This document shows positions 1 through 9,996 of a DNA stretch of 58,349 nt, in pieces. Position 1 is the first letter of the stretch. Each line of letters opens with the position of its first letter. Below the pieces are notes generated by a model. It saw nothing but the letters and a program-made list of their open reading frames with translations, ran no database searches and was not told the origin of the DNA. Origin of the DNA: Entamoeba invadens IP1 (Eukaryota > Evosea > Mastigamoebida > Endamoebidae); the NCBI RefSeq assembly GCF_000330505.1, contig NW_004191636.1, positions 43,377 to 101,725 on the forward strand, written 5' to 3'. The position numbers were made by a program, and so were the translations under genes.

Positions 1-601
1 GTTGATAGTGATACCCCTTGTCCTTTCTTCGTCGTCGGTGTCCATCACCCATGCGTACTCAAATGATTTCTTGCCTTGCACCGCGCACTCCTTTTTGTTC
101 TTTTCGAGAGAAGAGTGCGCCACTACGCCGACTTCCTGTAAGATGTGGCCGACGGTCGTCGACTTCCCCGAGTCGACATGCCCCGCAAAAGACTACGGTC
201 AATGGCGAATATGTTCCCATGCGGGATTCTGTGATCTTTTTAAGGACTTCTCTATGGCGCTTTTCTGTGTGTTGTACTTGTGGCATATTACGAGGCGTCG
301 ATGGGAGAGGACTTGGAGTCTTCGGGACGGGTGTTTTTGGTTTGAATGGGGTTTTAGACGACGGGACGGGTGTTTTCGATGTCGCCGTCTTCTCAATAAC
401 AGCCGTTTTCTTAACAGGAACATATTTCTTTTTAATGAACGCTATAGCTCGCTTGACATCGTAATTCGCCTTCTCTAAAAACGTTTCGACTTTGTCCTCT
501 GTCAACGTGTCTGCTATTTCCTCCGGCAAAAAACTGTACACATCATCAATAAGGTCTTCGATCTCATGTCGTGAAAGTTGGGGGTCTTCTTCGTATGCCA
601 T
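1..601 (-). CDS. HBS1: HBS1-type translational GTPase, N-terminal part, frameshifted and cut by window edge
   Basis: The reverse strand from 601 encodes an N-terminal UBA-like HBS1_N domain (about residues 5-55), a Lys/Pro/Thr-rich linker with repeated TPxP motifs, and the start of an EF-1alpha-like GTPase domain. The frame breaks in a run of four C at 181-184: the first frame ends in PLTVVFCG, and the next frame continues GHVDSGKS (P-loop) and then RGITI (switch I) to the window edge. One extra base in that run restores a continuous GTPase. HBS1 works with Dom34/Pelota to rescue stalled ribosomes in the cytosol. The N-terminal domain favours HBS1 over eRF3 or EF-1alpha. The frameshift may be a sequencing error or a real mutation; the downstream frame is well conserved, which favours error. 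The remainder of the gene lies outside the window. Confidence 0.85.
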
Positions 602-865
602 TAATAGTAAAGTGTTGTTCTTTGAAGCTTCTTAGTTTCTTTTTCCTCTTCTCAAAACTTTGAATTTTGTGTTGATGGCAAAATTCAAAAGTTAATTTTA
701 AATGTAAATTTCAAATCGCTTTTGCAGGGTTCTTTTATATAGTTAATAACATGGTTTTATTATAGTTTTTTGTTAGTTTTCGGAGAGAAGAAAACCAAAC
801 GTGGGGAGAACAAATAGGGTTTCCTGAATTTGTATACACCTTCGAACAAGCAGTAAAATTTAAAA

Positions 866-873
866 AATGAACT
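866..873 (+). promoter_or_regulatory. GAAC-like core promoter element
   Basis: The sequence AATGAACT, which matches the Entamoeba GAAC core promoter element, lies ten bases upstream of the ATG of the nucleoplasmin-like gene. Such short 5' UTRs are normal in this genus. This supports the chosen start at 883. Confidence 0.5.
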
Positions 874-882
874 AAAAAAGCA

Positions 883-1302
883 ATGGAAAACTATTGTTTG
901 TTATATCCCCATCATTCCGATTGTTATAGAAAGAACGGGACGAGTTGACCGATAGTTGTGAATGTCAAAGCGAACAAGAACTGTCAGATAGAAATCAAGG
1001 ACGACGTTGACTTAATTCTCAAACTTGTTTGTTGTTGATGCTATTGATCATCTTAAGTTCCTCACAAGTAGTTTTCTTTAACGAAGTCCAAGGAAGGCAC
1101 CAACGAGCTTAAAATCACATTTGAAACGACGTCTGGCAAGTCCGGGTTTATAGGGTTTTTAGATGAGAAGTCCGGGAGTTATCAAATCGTCACAAACCTT
1201 CGCTTTACAGGGGGGGACACTGTGACATTTATGGTTGTGGGAAGCGGTGAATTATATATCTCCGGGTGTTTACTCAACTGCAATGAACTGGCGAATAATT
1301 GA
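883..1302 (+). CDS. Small nucleoplasmin-like (NPL) fold protein, three exons
   Basis: Exons 883-895, 956-1026 and 1072-1302 join into a 104-residue protein. The two introns (60 and 45 bases) both begin GTTTGT and end TAG, and both remove in-frame stops. The spliced product starts MENYFVNVKA, continues through SLTKSKEGTNELKITF, and ends with LRFTGGDTVTFMVVG and ELYISG. This order matches the nucleoplasmin/FKBP39 N-terminal domain, in which an opening strand is followed by a leucine-rich strand, an F-x-GG-x-x-V-x-F strand and a closing G-x-L-x-I-x-G strand. NPL domains form pentamers and act in histone chaperoning or ribosome biogenesis. Here the domain stands alone, with no acidic tail and no FKBP domain. 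The exon structure is strongly supported by frame and splice sites; the family call comes from pattern recognition only. Confidence 0.6.
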
Positions 1303-1364
1303 TTGTCCTTATAGTTTCATTAATAGGTTTTGAATCTAATTTAATAACTACAAATTGTTATTGA

Positions 1365-1772
1365 ATGAGTAAGTATGTCCAACAACAAACCACCGATGAA
1401 CAGATGAAGCTCTGGCTCGAGGAACGACGGAAGAGATTTCCTCGTCGTAAACCTACTCAAAACAACGACGAGAAAAAGACGGAAGAGTCGAAGCCAAGAC
1501 CTCCTGAAAAAGACGAGAAAGAGCAGACGAAGGTGAGAGAAATTGGTCTTGAGAACATGTCAGACCTCCCCGAAGAAATATCGTCCAAAAAAGAGGAACC
1601 AAAAGAAGAAGAAGAATATCAGAAGAAAAGTGCAAACACTAATATCAAAAGACAGAAAAGACATGACATCACCGATTTGTTAATGACTAAAATGCAAGAA
1701 CAAGTGCAAGAAGTCGAGTTTGATATTCTCTTCGAAGCCATCGATTTTTTACTCGAACAAGAGAACCACTGA
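1365..1772 (+). CDS. NUFIP1/Rsa1-like protein (snoRNP assembly)
   Basis: This 135-residue charged protein begins with an ATG about 60 bases after the NPL gene stop. Near its N-terminus, residues 11-30 carry EQMKLWLEERRKRFPRRK, which matches the short NUFIP1/Rsa1 conserved motif (W-x-x-E-R-R-K-x-F-P). That motif contacts the box C/D snoRNP factor Snu13/15.5K. The middle is low-complexity and rich in Glu and Lys. The C-terminus has a short predicted helix (about 105-133) with alternating hydrophobic residues. No zinc finger is visible, unlike animal NUFIP1. The family assignment rests on one short motif, so another Arg/Glu-rich protein remains possible. Confidence 0.5.
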   Translation: MSKYVQQQTTDEQMKLWLEERRKRFPRRKPTQNNDEKKTEESKPRPPEKDEKEQTKVREIGLENMSDLPEEISSKKEEPKEEEEYQKKSANTNIKRQKRHDITDLLMTKMQEQVQEVEFDILFEAIDFLLEQENH

Positions 1773-2070
1773 AGTGTTCATTGACCGCTTGAGGTCGAAG
1801 TAATTGATGACTGAATTGTAATTCCTTTACACTTTTGAGTAGACGTATAGAACCATTTCTTTTGGCCTTGTTATCCTTTCAAGTCATAGATACAGGTCTT
1901 TTAAAGACAAGAGAACCATCCTCTCAGATATACTTTTGGATGAAATATACGGTTCGGTGGTCGAGTTGTTATTTATTTACTCGTTCAAAGTTACTAAGAA
2001 CAATAACAAATGAATTATTAAATTTTAGTGATAAATTAAAAAGATATTAATAATAAATAGTTAAACACAA

Positions 2071-2973
2071 TTAGAGTGACTGGAATGTAATGTGTGAAGA
2101 CTCATCGATGGACTCCGATATCAGTTGGTTCATTCCTTTTCCAATGATTATTGTTCGGAGCGCGTCACAGTGTGCAAAGCACTTTTTGCCAATATACAAG
2201 ACGTTTTGTGGGATGACGATGGTTTGCAACGATTCGCAATTTGCAAAACACGAAGTTCCAATTCCAGTAAAGCAGTTTGGAACAGTGAAAGAAGTGACTT
2301 GTTTTGTGGTTTGAATTTTCTTGCCATTCACGTTAAATTGCTCTGAAAATACATTCAGTCCCAAGAGCCTTTCATTGCCGAATAAGACATTATTGTTAAT
2401 TGTTGCCAAGTAATTTGGAATGATCAAATTGATCAAGTTAGTGCATTGAATAAGAGCATTGACGTCAACAGAATTCAATGTTGTTGGGAGTTGTAATTTC
2501 GTCAATTGAACGCACCCATAGAAGCAAGCATTCAGTAATGAAGTCACATTTTGCGGTATCACAAGTTCCTTTACATTTGCGAATTGGTAACATCTATTTC
2601 CCAATGAGCACACGTCATTTGGTATTGTCGAGTTACCGTTCATGAGTCTGTCCATCTCTGTGTATAAGATTCTTTTACACACGTTTCCGTGCTCTTTCTG
2701 TGGGAATGTGTTATGGTAAAACACTTCATACCATATGACATGTTTAAATATCAACCCGTCGTTGAACCAAATATCATTCTTCGAATACAAGTGTTGTGTT
2801 TCGACCTTCGGGAAGAATTTCCGTGTCTTCTTGTTCATCGGGATTGGGTTATAGTGAAACCTCTCCATGTTGTGCGCAAACTTTTTACATACACATTCGA
2901 CGTTCTCGTAGTCAGAGAACAGTTGAAAGTACTTCGACACAATCATTAAGCTATAACAGTCTAATGTAGCCAT
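2071..2973 (-). CDS. BspA-like leucine-rich repeat protein
   Basis: This 300-residue intronless protein has the N-terminal region common to Entamoeba BspA-like proteins (LDCYSLMIVSKYFQ, then a VCKKF segment and NPIPM). LRR_5-type repeats of about 23 residues follow, of the form LVIPQNVTSLLNACFYGC and IVIPQNVLYIGKKCFAHC, spanning roughly residues 130-285. In this genus BspA-like proteins form a family of hundreds; some are reported at the cell surface without a signal peptide. None is seen here. Function in this case is unknown; the repeats suggest protein binding. Confidence 0.9.
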   Translation of the reverse strand: MATLDCYSLMIVSKYFQLFSDYENVECVCKKFAHNMERFHYNPIPMNKKTRKFFPKVETQHLYSKNDIWFNDGLIFKHVIWYEVFYHNTFPQKEHGNVCKRILYTEMDRLMNGNSTIPNDVCSLGNRCYQFANVKELVIPQNVTSLLNACFYGCVQLTKLQLPTTLNSVDVNALIQCTNLINLIIPNYLATINNNVLFGNERLLGLNVFSEQFNVNGKKIQTTKQVTSFTVPNCFTGIGTSCFANCESLQTIVIPQNVLYIGKKCFAHCDALRTIIIGKGMNQLISESIDESSHITFQSL

Positions 2974-4166
2974 TCCTCCTTGTCTTCAATTGACCTTTGC
3001 AGTTTCTTGGGCCTTTATATATTCGAGACTTTCCGTTCCACATTTGTAAAATGAAACAATCACAACCTCTCATTTTGTTTCGGTTTTTCTTTGAAAACCC
3101 TTCGACTTTTCACAAGAGCTTTTCAACTTTTTTTCAATTCACTTTTTCAAGTGTTTTTGAGGTGAAGGAATTTGGAAAAAATGAGGGAATTCAAGCAAAA
3201 AAAGTTACATCAAAAGTGGTGACTTTTCCAACTTCCGTTGGGTTTTCGGTATTTTCCCATAACTGTGTGTGGAATTCCCAGTCATTTGTTTTATAATCTC
3301 GAATATTTTCGAGATTTCTTTTGTCGTTATAAACAGACGAAAAAATAAAATTTTAACAAAAACAAATTTATTTCATTTGGTAAACTTATAGTAAAAATGT
3401 TTATATTTTATTGTATTTTTGAATAACACAAAGATAACTTCATTTGCCAAAAAAGTGATTCTCAAACATACAAATGTCAATTTAATAAATATTTTTCAAC
3501 AAAAGTTACACAGTCTTAATAATTGGTAAAGGCCTCTGAAACTATTTTGATTTGGGATATTGAGTAATAAATCGGGATGATTAACAATAAAGTCCTAAAG
3601 ATCTTTCGAATATATTAATAGTTTTGTTATTATAAGTAGTAGTTATTTTTTTTATTATAACAAGTTATTATGAAGTTTTAAAATAAAGTTAAAATCGAAT
3701 CATCATATTTCAATTAATTTTAATTACCATATAAGTTAAACAAAAATAATCTAACCAAAAGCAAATCTTGAAAGTGTTTTTTTTATTCCTTTTTATGTTA
3801 TTAAACTTAATAATAATTAATACTATTTTATTAAATAATATTATTAATATAATATATTATTAAAAAATAATTAAAATTATAATCATTGGAATAAAAAGTT
3901 TATAATTGAAAATTTTTTAAATATAAATAACAATTTTTAAGAAATAAAATAATATCAGTTTTTTTAGTATTTCCTTTGATTTATATCTAATATTTATAAA
4001 TTTAAAAAATAGTGTTCAGTTTATCAAAAAATGTATTATATTTATATTATAAAATATTATACACAAATAACAAAACTATATTTATTAATAAATAAATTAT
4101 AAATATTTATCATACCAAATCCGATGATTCGTAAAAGAAACTCGAAAGGAACTCAAAAATATCAAA
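2974..4166. other. AT-rich intergenic region
   Basis: About 1.2 kb lies between the BspA-like gene and the divergently transcribed cyclophilin. A 99-codon frame at 2997-3296 has no recognisable domain and overlaps the BspA promoter side. The remainder is almost pure A/T with no visible gene or RNA. Confidence 0.5.
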
Positions 4167-4763
4167 ATGCTATTGTTATTATTTTTCATACTTTGTATGT
4201 CTGAAGACAGTCCAAAGCCTTCAGAAATACAAGAAGAAACGCACCCAATAACAACAAAAGTGTTTTTTGACATTCGAATGGGGAATGAAAAGGCTGGTCG
4301 TATAGTGATAGGTTTATATAGTGATGTTTCTCCAAAAGCCGTTGAGAATTTCCGAGCGTTGTGTACCGGTGAGAAGGGTCTTTCTTCTACGGGTCTTCCT
4401 CTTCATTATAAAGGGTGTAAATTCCATCGAGTTATACCAAACTTTATATTACAGTCGGGGGATATTACACAGGCAAATGGATATGGTGGAGAGTCGATTT
4501 ATGGATTAACATTCCCCGACGAGAATTTGGAAGTGAACCACACCAAGAAAGGATTAGTTTCTATGCAAAACAATGGACCAGATACTAACAATAGTCAATT
4601 CATGATCTCCCTTATACCAACTCCTTGGTTTAGTGGAAGGTATATTGTTGTTGGTGAAGTTATTGAAGGCTATGATCTCTGTCAAAAGATTGGTAATTCA
4701 GGTAACAGATCTGGAGAAACAACTCGGCCCGTCATCATTGAGAATTCCGGCGTTTTAATTTAA
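4167..4763 (+). CDS. Secretory-pathway cyclophilin (peptidyl-prolyl cis-trans isomerase)
   Basis: This 198-residue protein begins with a short hydrophobic leader (MLLLLFFILCM), suggesting entry to the ER, as in cyclophilin B. The cyclophilin domain covers about residues 30-198. Active-site features are visible: FHRVIPNFILQSGD (the catalytic Arg, the Phe and the Gln), a NNSQFMI segment in place of the usual NGSQFFI, the substrate-pocket Trp in TPWFSGRY, and the closing VVGEVIEGYDL. Catalysis of proline isomerisation during folding of secreted proteins is expected. The leader is short, so a cytosolic location cannot be fully excluded. No intron is needed. Confidence 0.93.
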   Translation: MLLLLFFILCMSEDSPKPSEIQEETHPITTKVFFDIRMGNEKAGRIVIGLYSDVSPKAVENFRALCTGEKGLSSTGLPLHYKGCKFHRVIPNFILQSGDITQANGYGGESIYGLTFPDENLEVNHTKKGLVSMQNNGPDTNNSQFMISLIPTPWFSGRYIVVGEVIEGYDLCQKIGNSGNRSGETTRPVIIENSGVLI

Positions 4764-5020
4764 TTTTACTTTTGTGAGTTTTATTAGAAAGCAGTAATGA
4801 AGTTTATTATGTGTTTTATTGTATTATAAAACTCATTTGACTCTATAGTATTATTGATAATAAAAAATGTTAAAAATATATAGTAAAACAACAAGACAAG
4901 AGGTGTCTTGAACATCAATACATCACCTTTACTATTGAACTGGAGTGCTTATAACACATTTCTATGTCGTTCTTATGTGTATAAAAGCGAATAAACAATT
5001 TCAATTTTGATACATACAAC

Positions 5021-7412
5021 TCATTTGGTACATCCAGTAGCACCCTCGTAAGTGCAAAACTCACCCCCATTACTACAATACCCACAAGTCTGTGTTGCGC
5101 GACACCACCCACACTTATTGTTAAGACAACTACTTTCAGTGGTTTTTGTCTCACACATTTTGAATGTGAATTCCCCATAAGAAACAGTGATAATACCAGA
5201 ACACTTCAACAGAAATGAAGTCGTCGTGGTATCCATCTCCGTCGACACTATCCCTCGCACCGTCGGAGTGATTTCAGTCGGGTCATATTTAGTCTTAGGC
5301 ATTACAATGGAGAGGTTGTCTGGTATTTTGTTGTCGCTATACAAAATCGGCGTGAAACAATTCCATGGTGGAGATGAAAATATGATTGGGGTAATTGGGG
5401 TGTTTTGCAGAACTCTTACTTCATATGGCCTTGCCATATCTTTAACGTTCATAAAGATGAATGCTGTTCTTTAGTATATTAATATAATATATTATAATAT
5501 ATATATATTATATTAATATTATAATATATATTATAATATTATATTATTATAATATATATTATAATATTATATTATTATAATATATATTATAATATAATAT
5601 TATTATAATAATAAAAACAAACGTTGTACAAAAACTAAAACAATAGTTGTGATAATAGTAATAACTAAAAACCCAGAATAGAACACTAATGTCCACAAGA
5701 AATTCCATCTTTTTGTGAATTTAGAGAGTAAAAATATGACTCCACTTACTAATAAAAAAACGATGGTGTATACACATGACATAATCACACCTCCATACCC
5801 TAATATACACTGAACTATAAATGAGATGTGAATGATACTGAGTATAACAGTCCATGTAATGAAATGAACGGGTCGCCACTTCAATTTGACTCTCCCTTTA
5901 TTGAACATCCCATTCAAGTCCTTTCTTTTCACAATAACAGCAACCCAAAGTACTATAGTCATTGTCATCATCACACAAAACAATATGATTAATTCCGGTA
6001 ATAAGAATGGGACTATAATAGTAAAAATGCTAAATAAGATAGCTGTAGTCAATATCCAAATAGCTGGTCCAAAGACTTCAAATGAAAACACGACTTGTGT
6101 TGTACTTTTCTCCACATATGTTTCTTTCCCATTCTCTTCTAACACGTCTTGTAACTTTTTAACGGCATCTTCGACTATTTTTGACAAGTCGTTGTACTCC
6201 GTCTTAGCATTCGACTGGAGTTCTAATGTGTTTTGATGAATGGTCTTCAGCGCTTCGACGATATAAGGCACTACCCCAAGGTAATCGACACTCAAATTGC
6301 CATCCGCATCTTTCTGGACTAAGTCCGGTAACACCTCTTGCATCTCCTGTGCTACAAACCCACACTTCACCTTCGTTGGGTCTGTCTTGTATGCGTATTT
6401 CCGCCCAATAAGACCAGTCACCGACGACAAAGCGTCTTCAATTCGTGTGATGTCTGTCTTTGTTCTCGCATCGGAACGCACCAAATACCCATTCTCTGCA
6501 AAGATCTCACCATACACATGAAGGCGCTTTAATTGCTCGCTGATTTGCTCGATTTTAATAAAGTCGTTCATTTGCTCGTCACCTTCGAGTGGAAATTGGG
6601 GTGATACTTGCAGTCCTGTTTGTTCGACAAAATCGATGTTTTGGTTCATTTCTCCTCCATTATTCCTCTCGATATGTTCCACTGCAAAAGTTCCTTCATT
6701 TTCTTCGTGTTGTGCGACCCCTTTGAAATTATTGTTTTGGTCAAACATCTCATTACATGGCATCAAAAAAGCGAACGGGTAGTTCTGTGATGTCGTCGTC
6801 GAGTTTTTCTGTTCGTCTGTGTGTGTTTCAAATGAGTAAGTTTGGCCTTCTCTTTCTTTTTTGATGTTTGTTGTATCTCCTAAAGTCTCTTGTTTCTTTT
6901 CAGTCTTTTGTTCATTGGACTTCTCACTCTTCTTCTTAGAACTTGATGGGAGTTTTTCTACTAATTGAATCATATACTTTTCTGAAACTAATTTCATTGG
7001 ATTTTTGTCAACTGTTTTCTTAAAAGCAGTAACAGGGTACATGTTCGGGTAATTTTGGGTATAATAAGTCCTTAAGTGAGCATCCCATACGTGTGCATAA
7101 CAATTAAATCTTGATGTCAGAAATAATTAATTAACGAGTAAATTATAGAATTATCAATAAAATCGAACGAGGTATAATTTCTCATAAAAATTGACAATTG
7201 ATGGGTGAGTTGGACTAAAATTAAACTCGCTAAATACATGTTTCGTTAAATAAAAAATATATGTTAATAAACACAACACACCTTGTCTTGAGTGGTTCAT
7301 TACAGTTTGGGAAGACACACTTCCAATTCTTTTTACGTTGTTTGAGTGTTCGTGGAATGTCTTCTGAAGATACCATTACCTTCACATGCTCAGTCGTTCC
7401 ACGCTCTTGCAT
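5021..7412 (-). CDS. Membrane protein joining a C2H2 zinc finger, S74/ICA self-cleaving domain, five TM helices and Cys-rich tail (MYRF-like layout)
   Basis: Three exons (7412-7282, 7109-5623, 5463-5021) join in frame to 686 residues. Intron 1 splits a C2H2 finger: exon 1 gives CVFPNC, exon 2 gives HVWDAH, and only splicing yields C-x4-C-x12-H-x4-H (Cys32, Cys37, His50, His55). A Lys/Glu/Asn-rich stretch follows to about residue 225. The intramolecular chaperone (Peptidase S74) domain comes next, with SDARTKTDI carrying the Ser256/Lys261 dyad used for self-cleavage in MYRF and phage tail spikes, then a coiled coil (about 335-372). Five hydrophobic segments lie near residues 391-538, and intron 2 (GTTTGT to CAG, almost pure A/T) falls at the end of the fifth. 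The tail has about ten Cys near the C-terminus. Inference: the domain trimerises, cleaves itself and releases the zinc-finger part. No Ndt80 domain is seen. Intron 1 uses a GTGTGT donor and AAG acceptor, which is less usual. Confidence 0.75.
5477..5610. repeat. Tandem A/T repeats inside an intron
   Basis: The sequence is almost entirely A and T, with about 30-base units of the type ATAATATATATTATAATATT repeated three times. It fills intron 2 of the zinc-finger/ICA gene. Such arrays are prone to assembly error, so its length may be uncertain. Confidence 0.8.
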
Positions 7413-8179
7413 TTGACAAAAAGATTCATCTCACATCAATATTACTGACTTGAGACAAAAGAGACATTTCTCATATAAAATGTCTGTCTTTGCTTGTACC
7501 GTATTTTTAACTCAAAAAAGTTTGGTTTCTTACAAAAATGAGTTATGTACTATATATTTATAACATTTTATTATTTTTTTTAATATCATTTGTTGTTTTG
7601 GGTTATTAATTAAAAAGAAAAACCATGCTGTATAGTTTTGGTTATTATTTTGTTTAATTCATTCAATTTGTTCACTTTTCTTTTTTATAAATGATGTTTC
7701 TCTTTGATTATATTTTAATCATAAATTAATTCAATAATAATTACTAATTATTTGAACTATTTATTTCAACAATTACAATTATATAGTAAACAAAACTATT
7801 ACAATAATACAAAAAAAACAAAACTTAGAAACAATATTATATAAAAACTACAAGAAATATACTTAAAACAACGGGAAATTAATATAAATAAATACCCCCT
7901 AAAATTGTACCAAAACCAAGTAAAGTGAATCTGTCAAAATAAATCATCATTATTCATTTCAAAACTACATTTAATAGTATTTTAATTAATACTTAAAAGT
8001 ACATACAATAACACAAATATAAAAATGTTATTAGAATAAAGGAAATGTCGCAAACTTCCCGTTATTTAATGAATAATTGTTTTGTTCATATACCCCAAGA
8101 ATTCGACAAATTCACTTCATTCTAAAGCGAAAAAGCAGGGGTTTTTCAAAGTATCTGAAATTGATCAAATCTTTCCCCA
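7413..8179. other. AT-rich intergenic region between divergent genes
   Basis: About 770 bases of A/T-rich DNA separate the start of the zinc-finger/ICA gene from the start of the type I membrane protein gene. No coding potential or structured RNA was recognised. It must hold the promoters of both genes. Confidence 0.5.
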
Positions 8180-9318
8180 ATGAGATCGTTCCAATTTATG
8201 TTTTTGTTAGCACTTGCTCTTTCCGCAAAGATTCTAATCATTTTTGAGAAACACGATGAAGACGCAAAGCAACTCTATGACGTGTCAAGTAACTCAGAAA
8301 TTCTCAATGACATTTCTTCCCTTCAAAACTTCAAGCGGAATAACAACACCATTGCGGTCATCCCTTTTTCAATCTTCTCTGATCCCCAAAAAATTCCGAT
8401 ATTAATTGAGTTTGTGGCGGGGAAGGGCTCTTTAGTTGTGTGTCTAACAAAACAAGACACTGCTCAACACTCAGACATCTTACGATCTTTCCACCTCTCT
8501 GTCGACCAATACACCAAAACGGTCGTATCACTCAGACATAACTTGACACACCAATTCGTTCAATTCGACTCCCCGCAAGCACTCTTCAACAGACTTCAAA
8601 CAATTCAACAGACTTCTACGGTTCTCTTCGCTTCGTTCAATCCAGCTTTCTATTCTCAAGTTTCGAATAATTCGACTTCAAACGACAGCGAGTCGGAAAT
8701 GGAGACACCATCGAAGAAAAAGGTGAAGTATACCTGTGACTCCCCAAGACAGTGTATTCTTCCTCAAGTCACTACCGCAACCATTTCTTCCGACGACTTC
8801 ACAACTCCCGACTTCTCTGGAGTTCAACAGAGAGGGTTATGGCTTTCAATGGATGGCTATAATCTTATGATATACATCGACACCTGTTCTTCGGATTGTA
8901 ACACCGTGATTGAAGTGACTACAGACTGTTACAGACAACTTCCCGTGACTTTTAATGGTGACAAAAATTGTTTAATCAGTTTCTATGGGAAGAGTGGCCA
9001 GAGTTATAAAGCGCACATCATCGCAACAACGACAAAGGAGACTTGTCATGTCGTTACTATAATGAAAGGTTTGTTATTAATATATTAATATATTATTATT
9101 ACTATTAGATTATAATATTACTATTATAAAGCAACTCACCTTTAGAAACTTCAGAAACCCCATCCAACACCGTTAATATCTGGTTGATCATCTCGACTGG
9201 CATCTTTTGTGCGATTTTAGTAATAACTGCGACTACCACAGTGATCTACATCATTATCAAATACAAGCGGACAAAGAGAGTTCCGCCCAAAACGGATATC
9301 GAAGTGTCACTTAATTAA
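8180..9318 (+). CDS. Type I membrane protein of unknown function, two exons
   Basis: Exon 1 (8180-9068) and exon 2 (9146-9318) join across a 77-base intron (GTTTGT donor, TAG acceptor, phase 1) to give 353 residues. A signal peptide (MRSFQFMFLLALALSA) opens the protein. The ectodomain has several N-glycosylation sequons (for example NNST, NLT) and four to six Cys around residues 190-295. The second exon supplies the membrane helix (about residues 311-333, WLIISTGIFCAILVI) and a short basic tail, KYKRTKRVPPKTD. Without splicing the protein would end before the helix. I do not recognise the ectodomain. The architecture suggests a surface or ER receptor-like protein. Confidence 0.75.
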
Positions 9319-9351
9319 ATGTTTATTATTCAACGCCCTTTGGGGATGGAG

Positions 9352-9996
9352 TTACAACGACTTGAACTTGAATTCTTTGTCCAAGTCTTGAACAAGGGTT
9401 TGTAGTGGTGCTACGTCGTCTTTACTTAACATTTTATATTGTCGACTGAAAGCGTAGAAGTGTTTAAACCCACGGAGTGTCACTGTTTGTATCCCGAGTT
9501 GTTCCATGTGCTCCATATGGTTATAAAACATATGGGCGTAGACCCGAAAGAGTCTTTTAAATATCTTGCGAACGGTCTCGACAAACACTTTAGGCGGCTT
9601 GTCGGTGAATTCCGCGGGGAAGATCTCGGGGTTATCGAAACAGCTTTGTACCCAAGTAAACAGTTTGTCGCAATACTCCGGCGCACTCAGCTGTTGTGTC
9701 TCTCCATTCTCCATCCACACGTATTCCATCTTAGGACCCGCACTCATCGTCTTACACTTCGACGCTATACATAACGCTGTGATCGATGAATATGTCAGAT
9801 TCACTTCATTAAAGAGATCAAAACAATTCACGGCTACCCAATCATTCACATTTTGTCCAACAGGACATTTGACCGCTCGTAAGAGATCACCACTATTCAC
9901 CCCATCTTTCACTTGAATGTGAAGATCATGACGTGGCGTCCCTTTCGGGATTTTTTTGATGGGCTTCATCGTCATCACTTTCTTGCGATTCCACAT
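9352..9996 (-). CDS. MOB1: MOB1-family kinase activator
   Basis: The ATG at 9996 gives 214 residues, the usual MOB1 length. The open frame runs 45 codons further upstream, but those codons do not resemble the family. Conserved features include IPKGT near the N-terminus, DWVAVNCFDLFNEVN, the zinc ligands Cys76 and Cys81 (CIASKC) and His155 and His160 (HMFYNH), the RLFRVYAH block and the GFKHFYAF block. MOB1 binds and activates NDR/LATS kinases in Hippo-like, mitotic-exit and cytokinesis pathways. All four zinc ligands are present with normal spacing, so a functional fold is expected. The gene is convergent with the upstream membrane-protein gene. Confidence 0.92.
   Translation of the reverse strand: MWNRKKVMTMKPIKKIPKGTPRHDLHIQVKDGVNSGDLLRAVKCPVGQNVNDWVAVNCFDLFNEVNLTYSSITALCIASKCKTMSAGPKMEYVWMENGETQQLSAPEYCDKLFTWVQSCFDNPEIFPAEFTDKPPKVFVETVRKIFKRLFRVYAHMFYNHMEHMEQLGIQTVTLRGFKHFYAFSRQYKMLSKDDVAPLQTLVQDLDKEFKFKSL

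Noticed and set aside
1835..2050. 71-codon frame after the NUFIP1-like gene
   Set aside because: No ATG at its start, no domain, and ends in an A/T-rich tract.
2997..3296. 99-codon open frame on the forward strand
   Set aside because: No recognisable domain, Phe/Ser-rich translation of A/T DNA, and it lies in the promoter side of the BspA-like gene.
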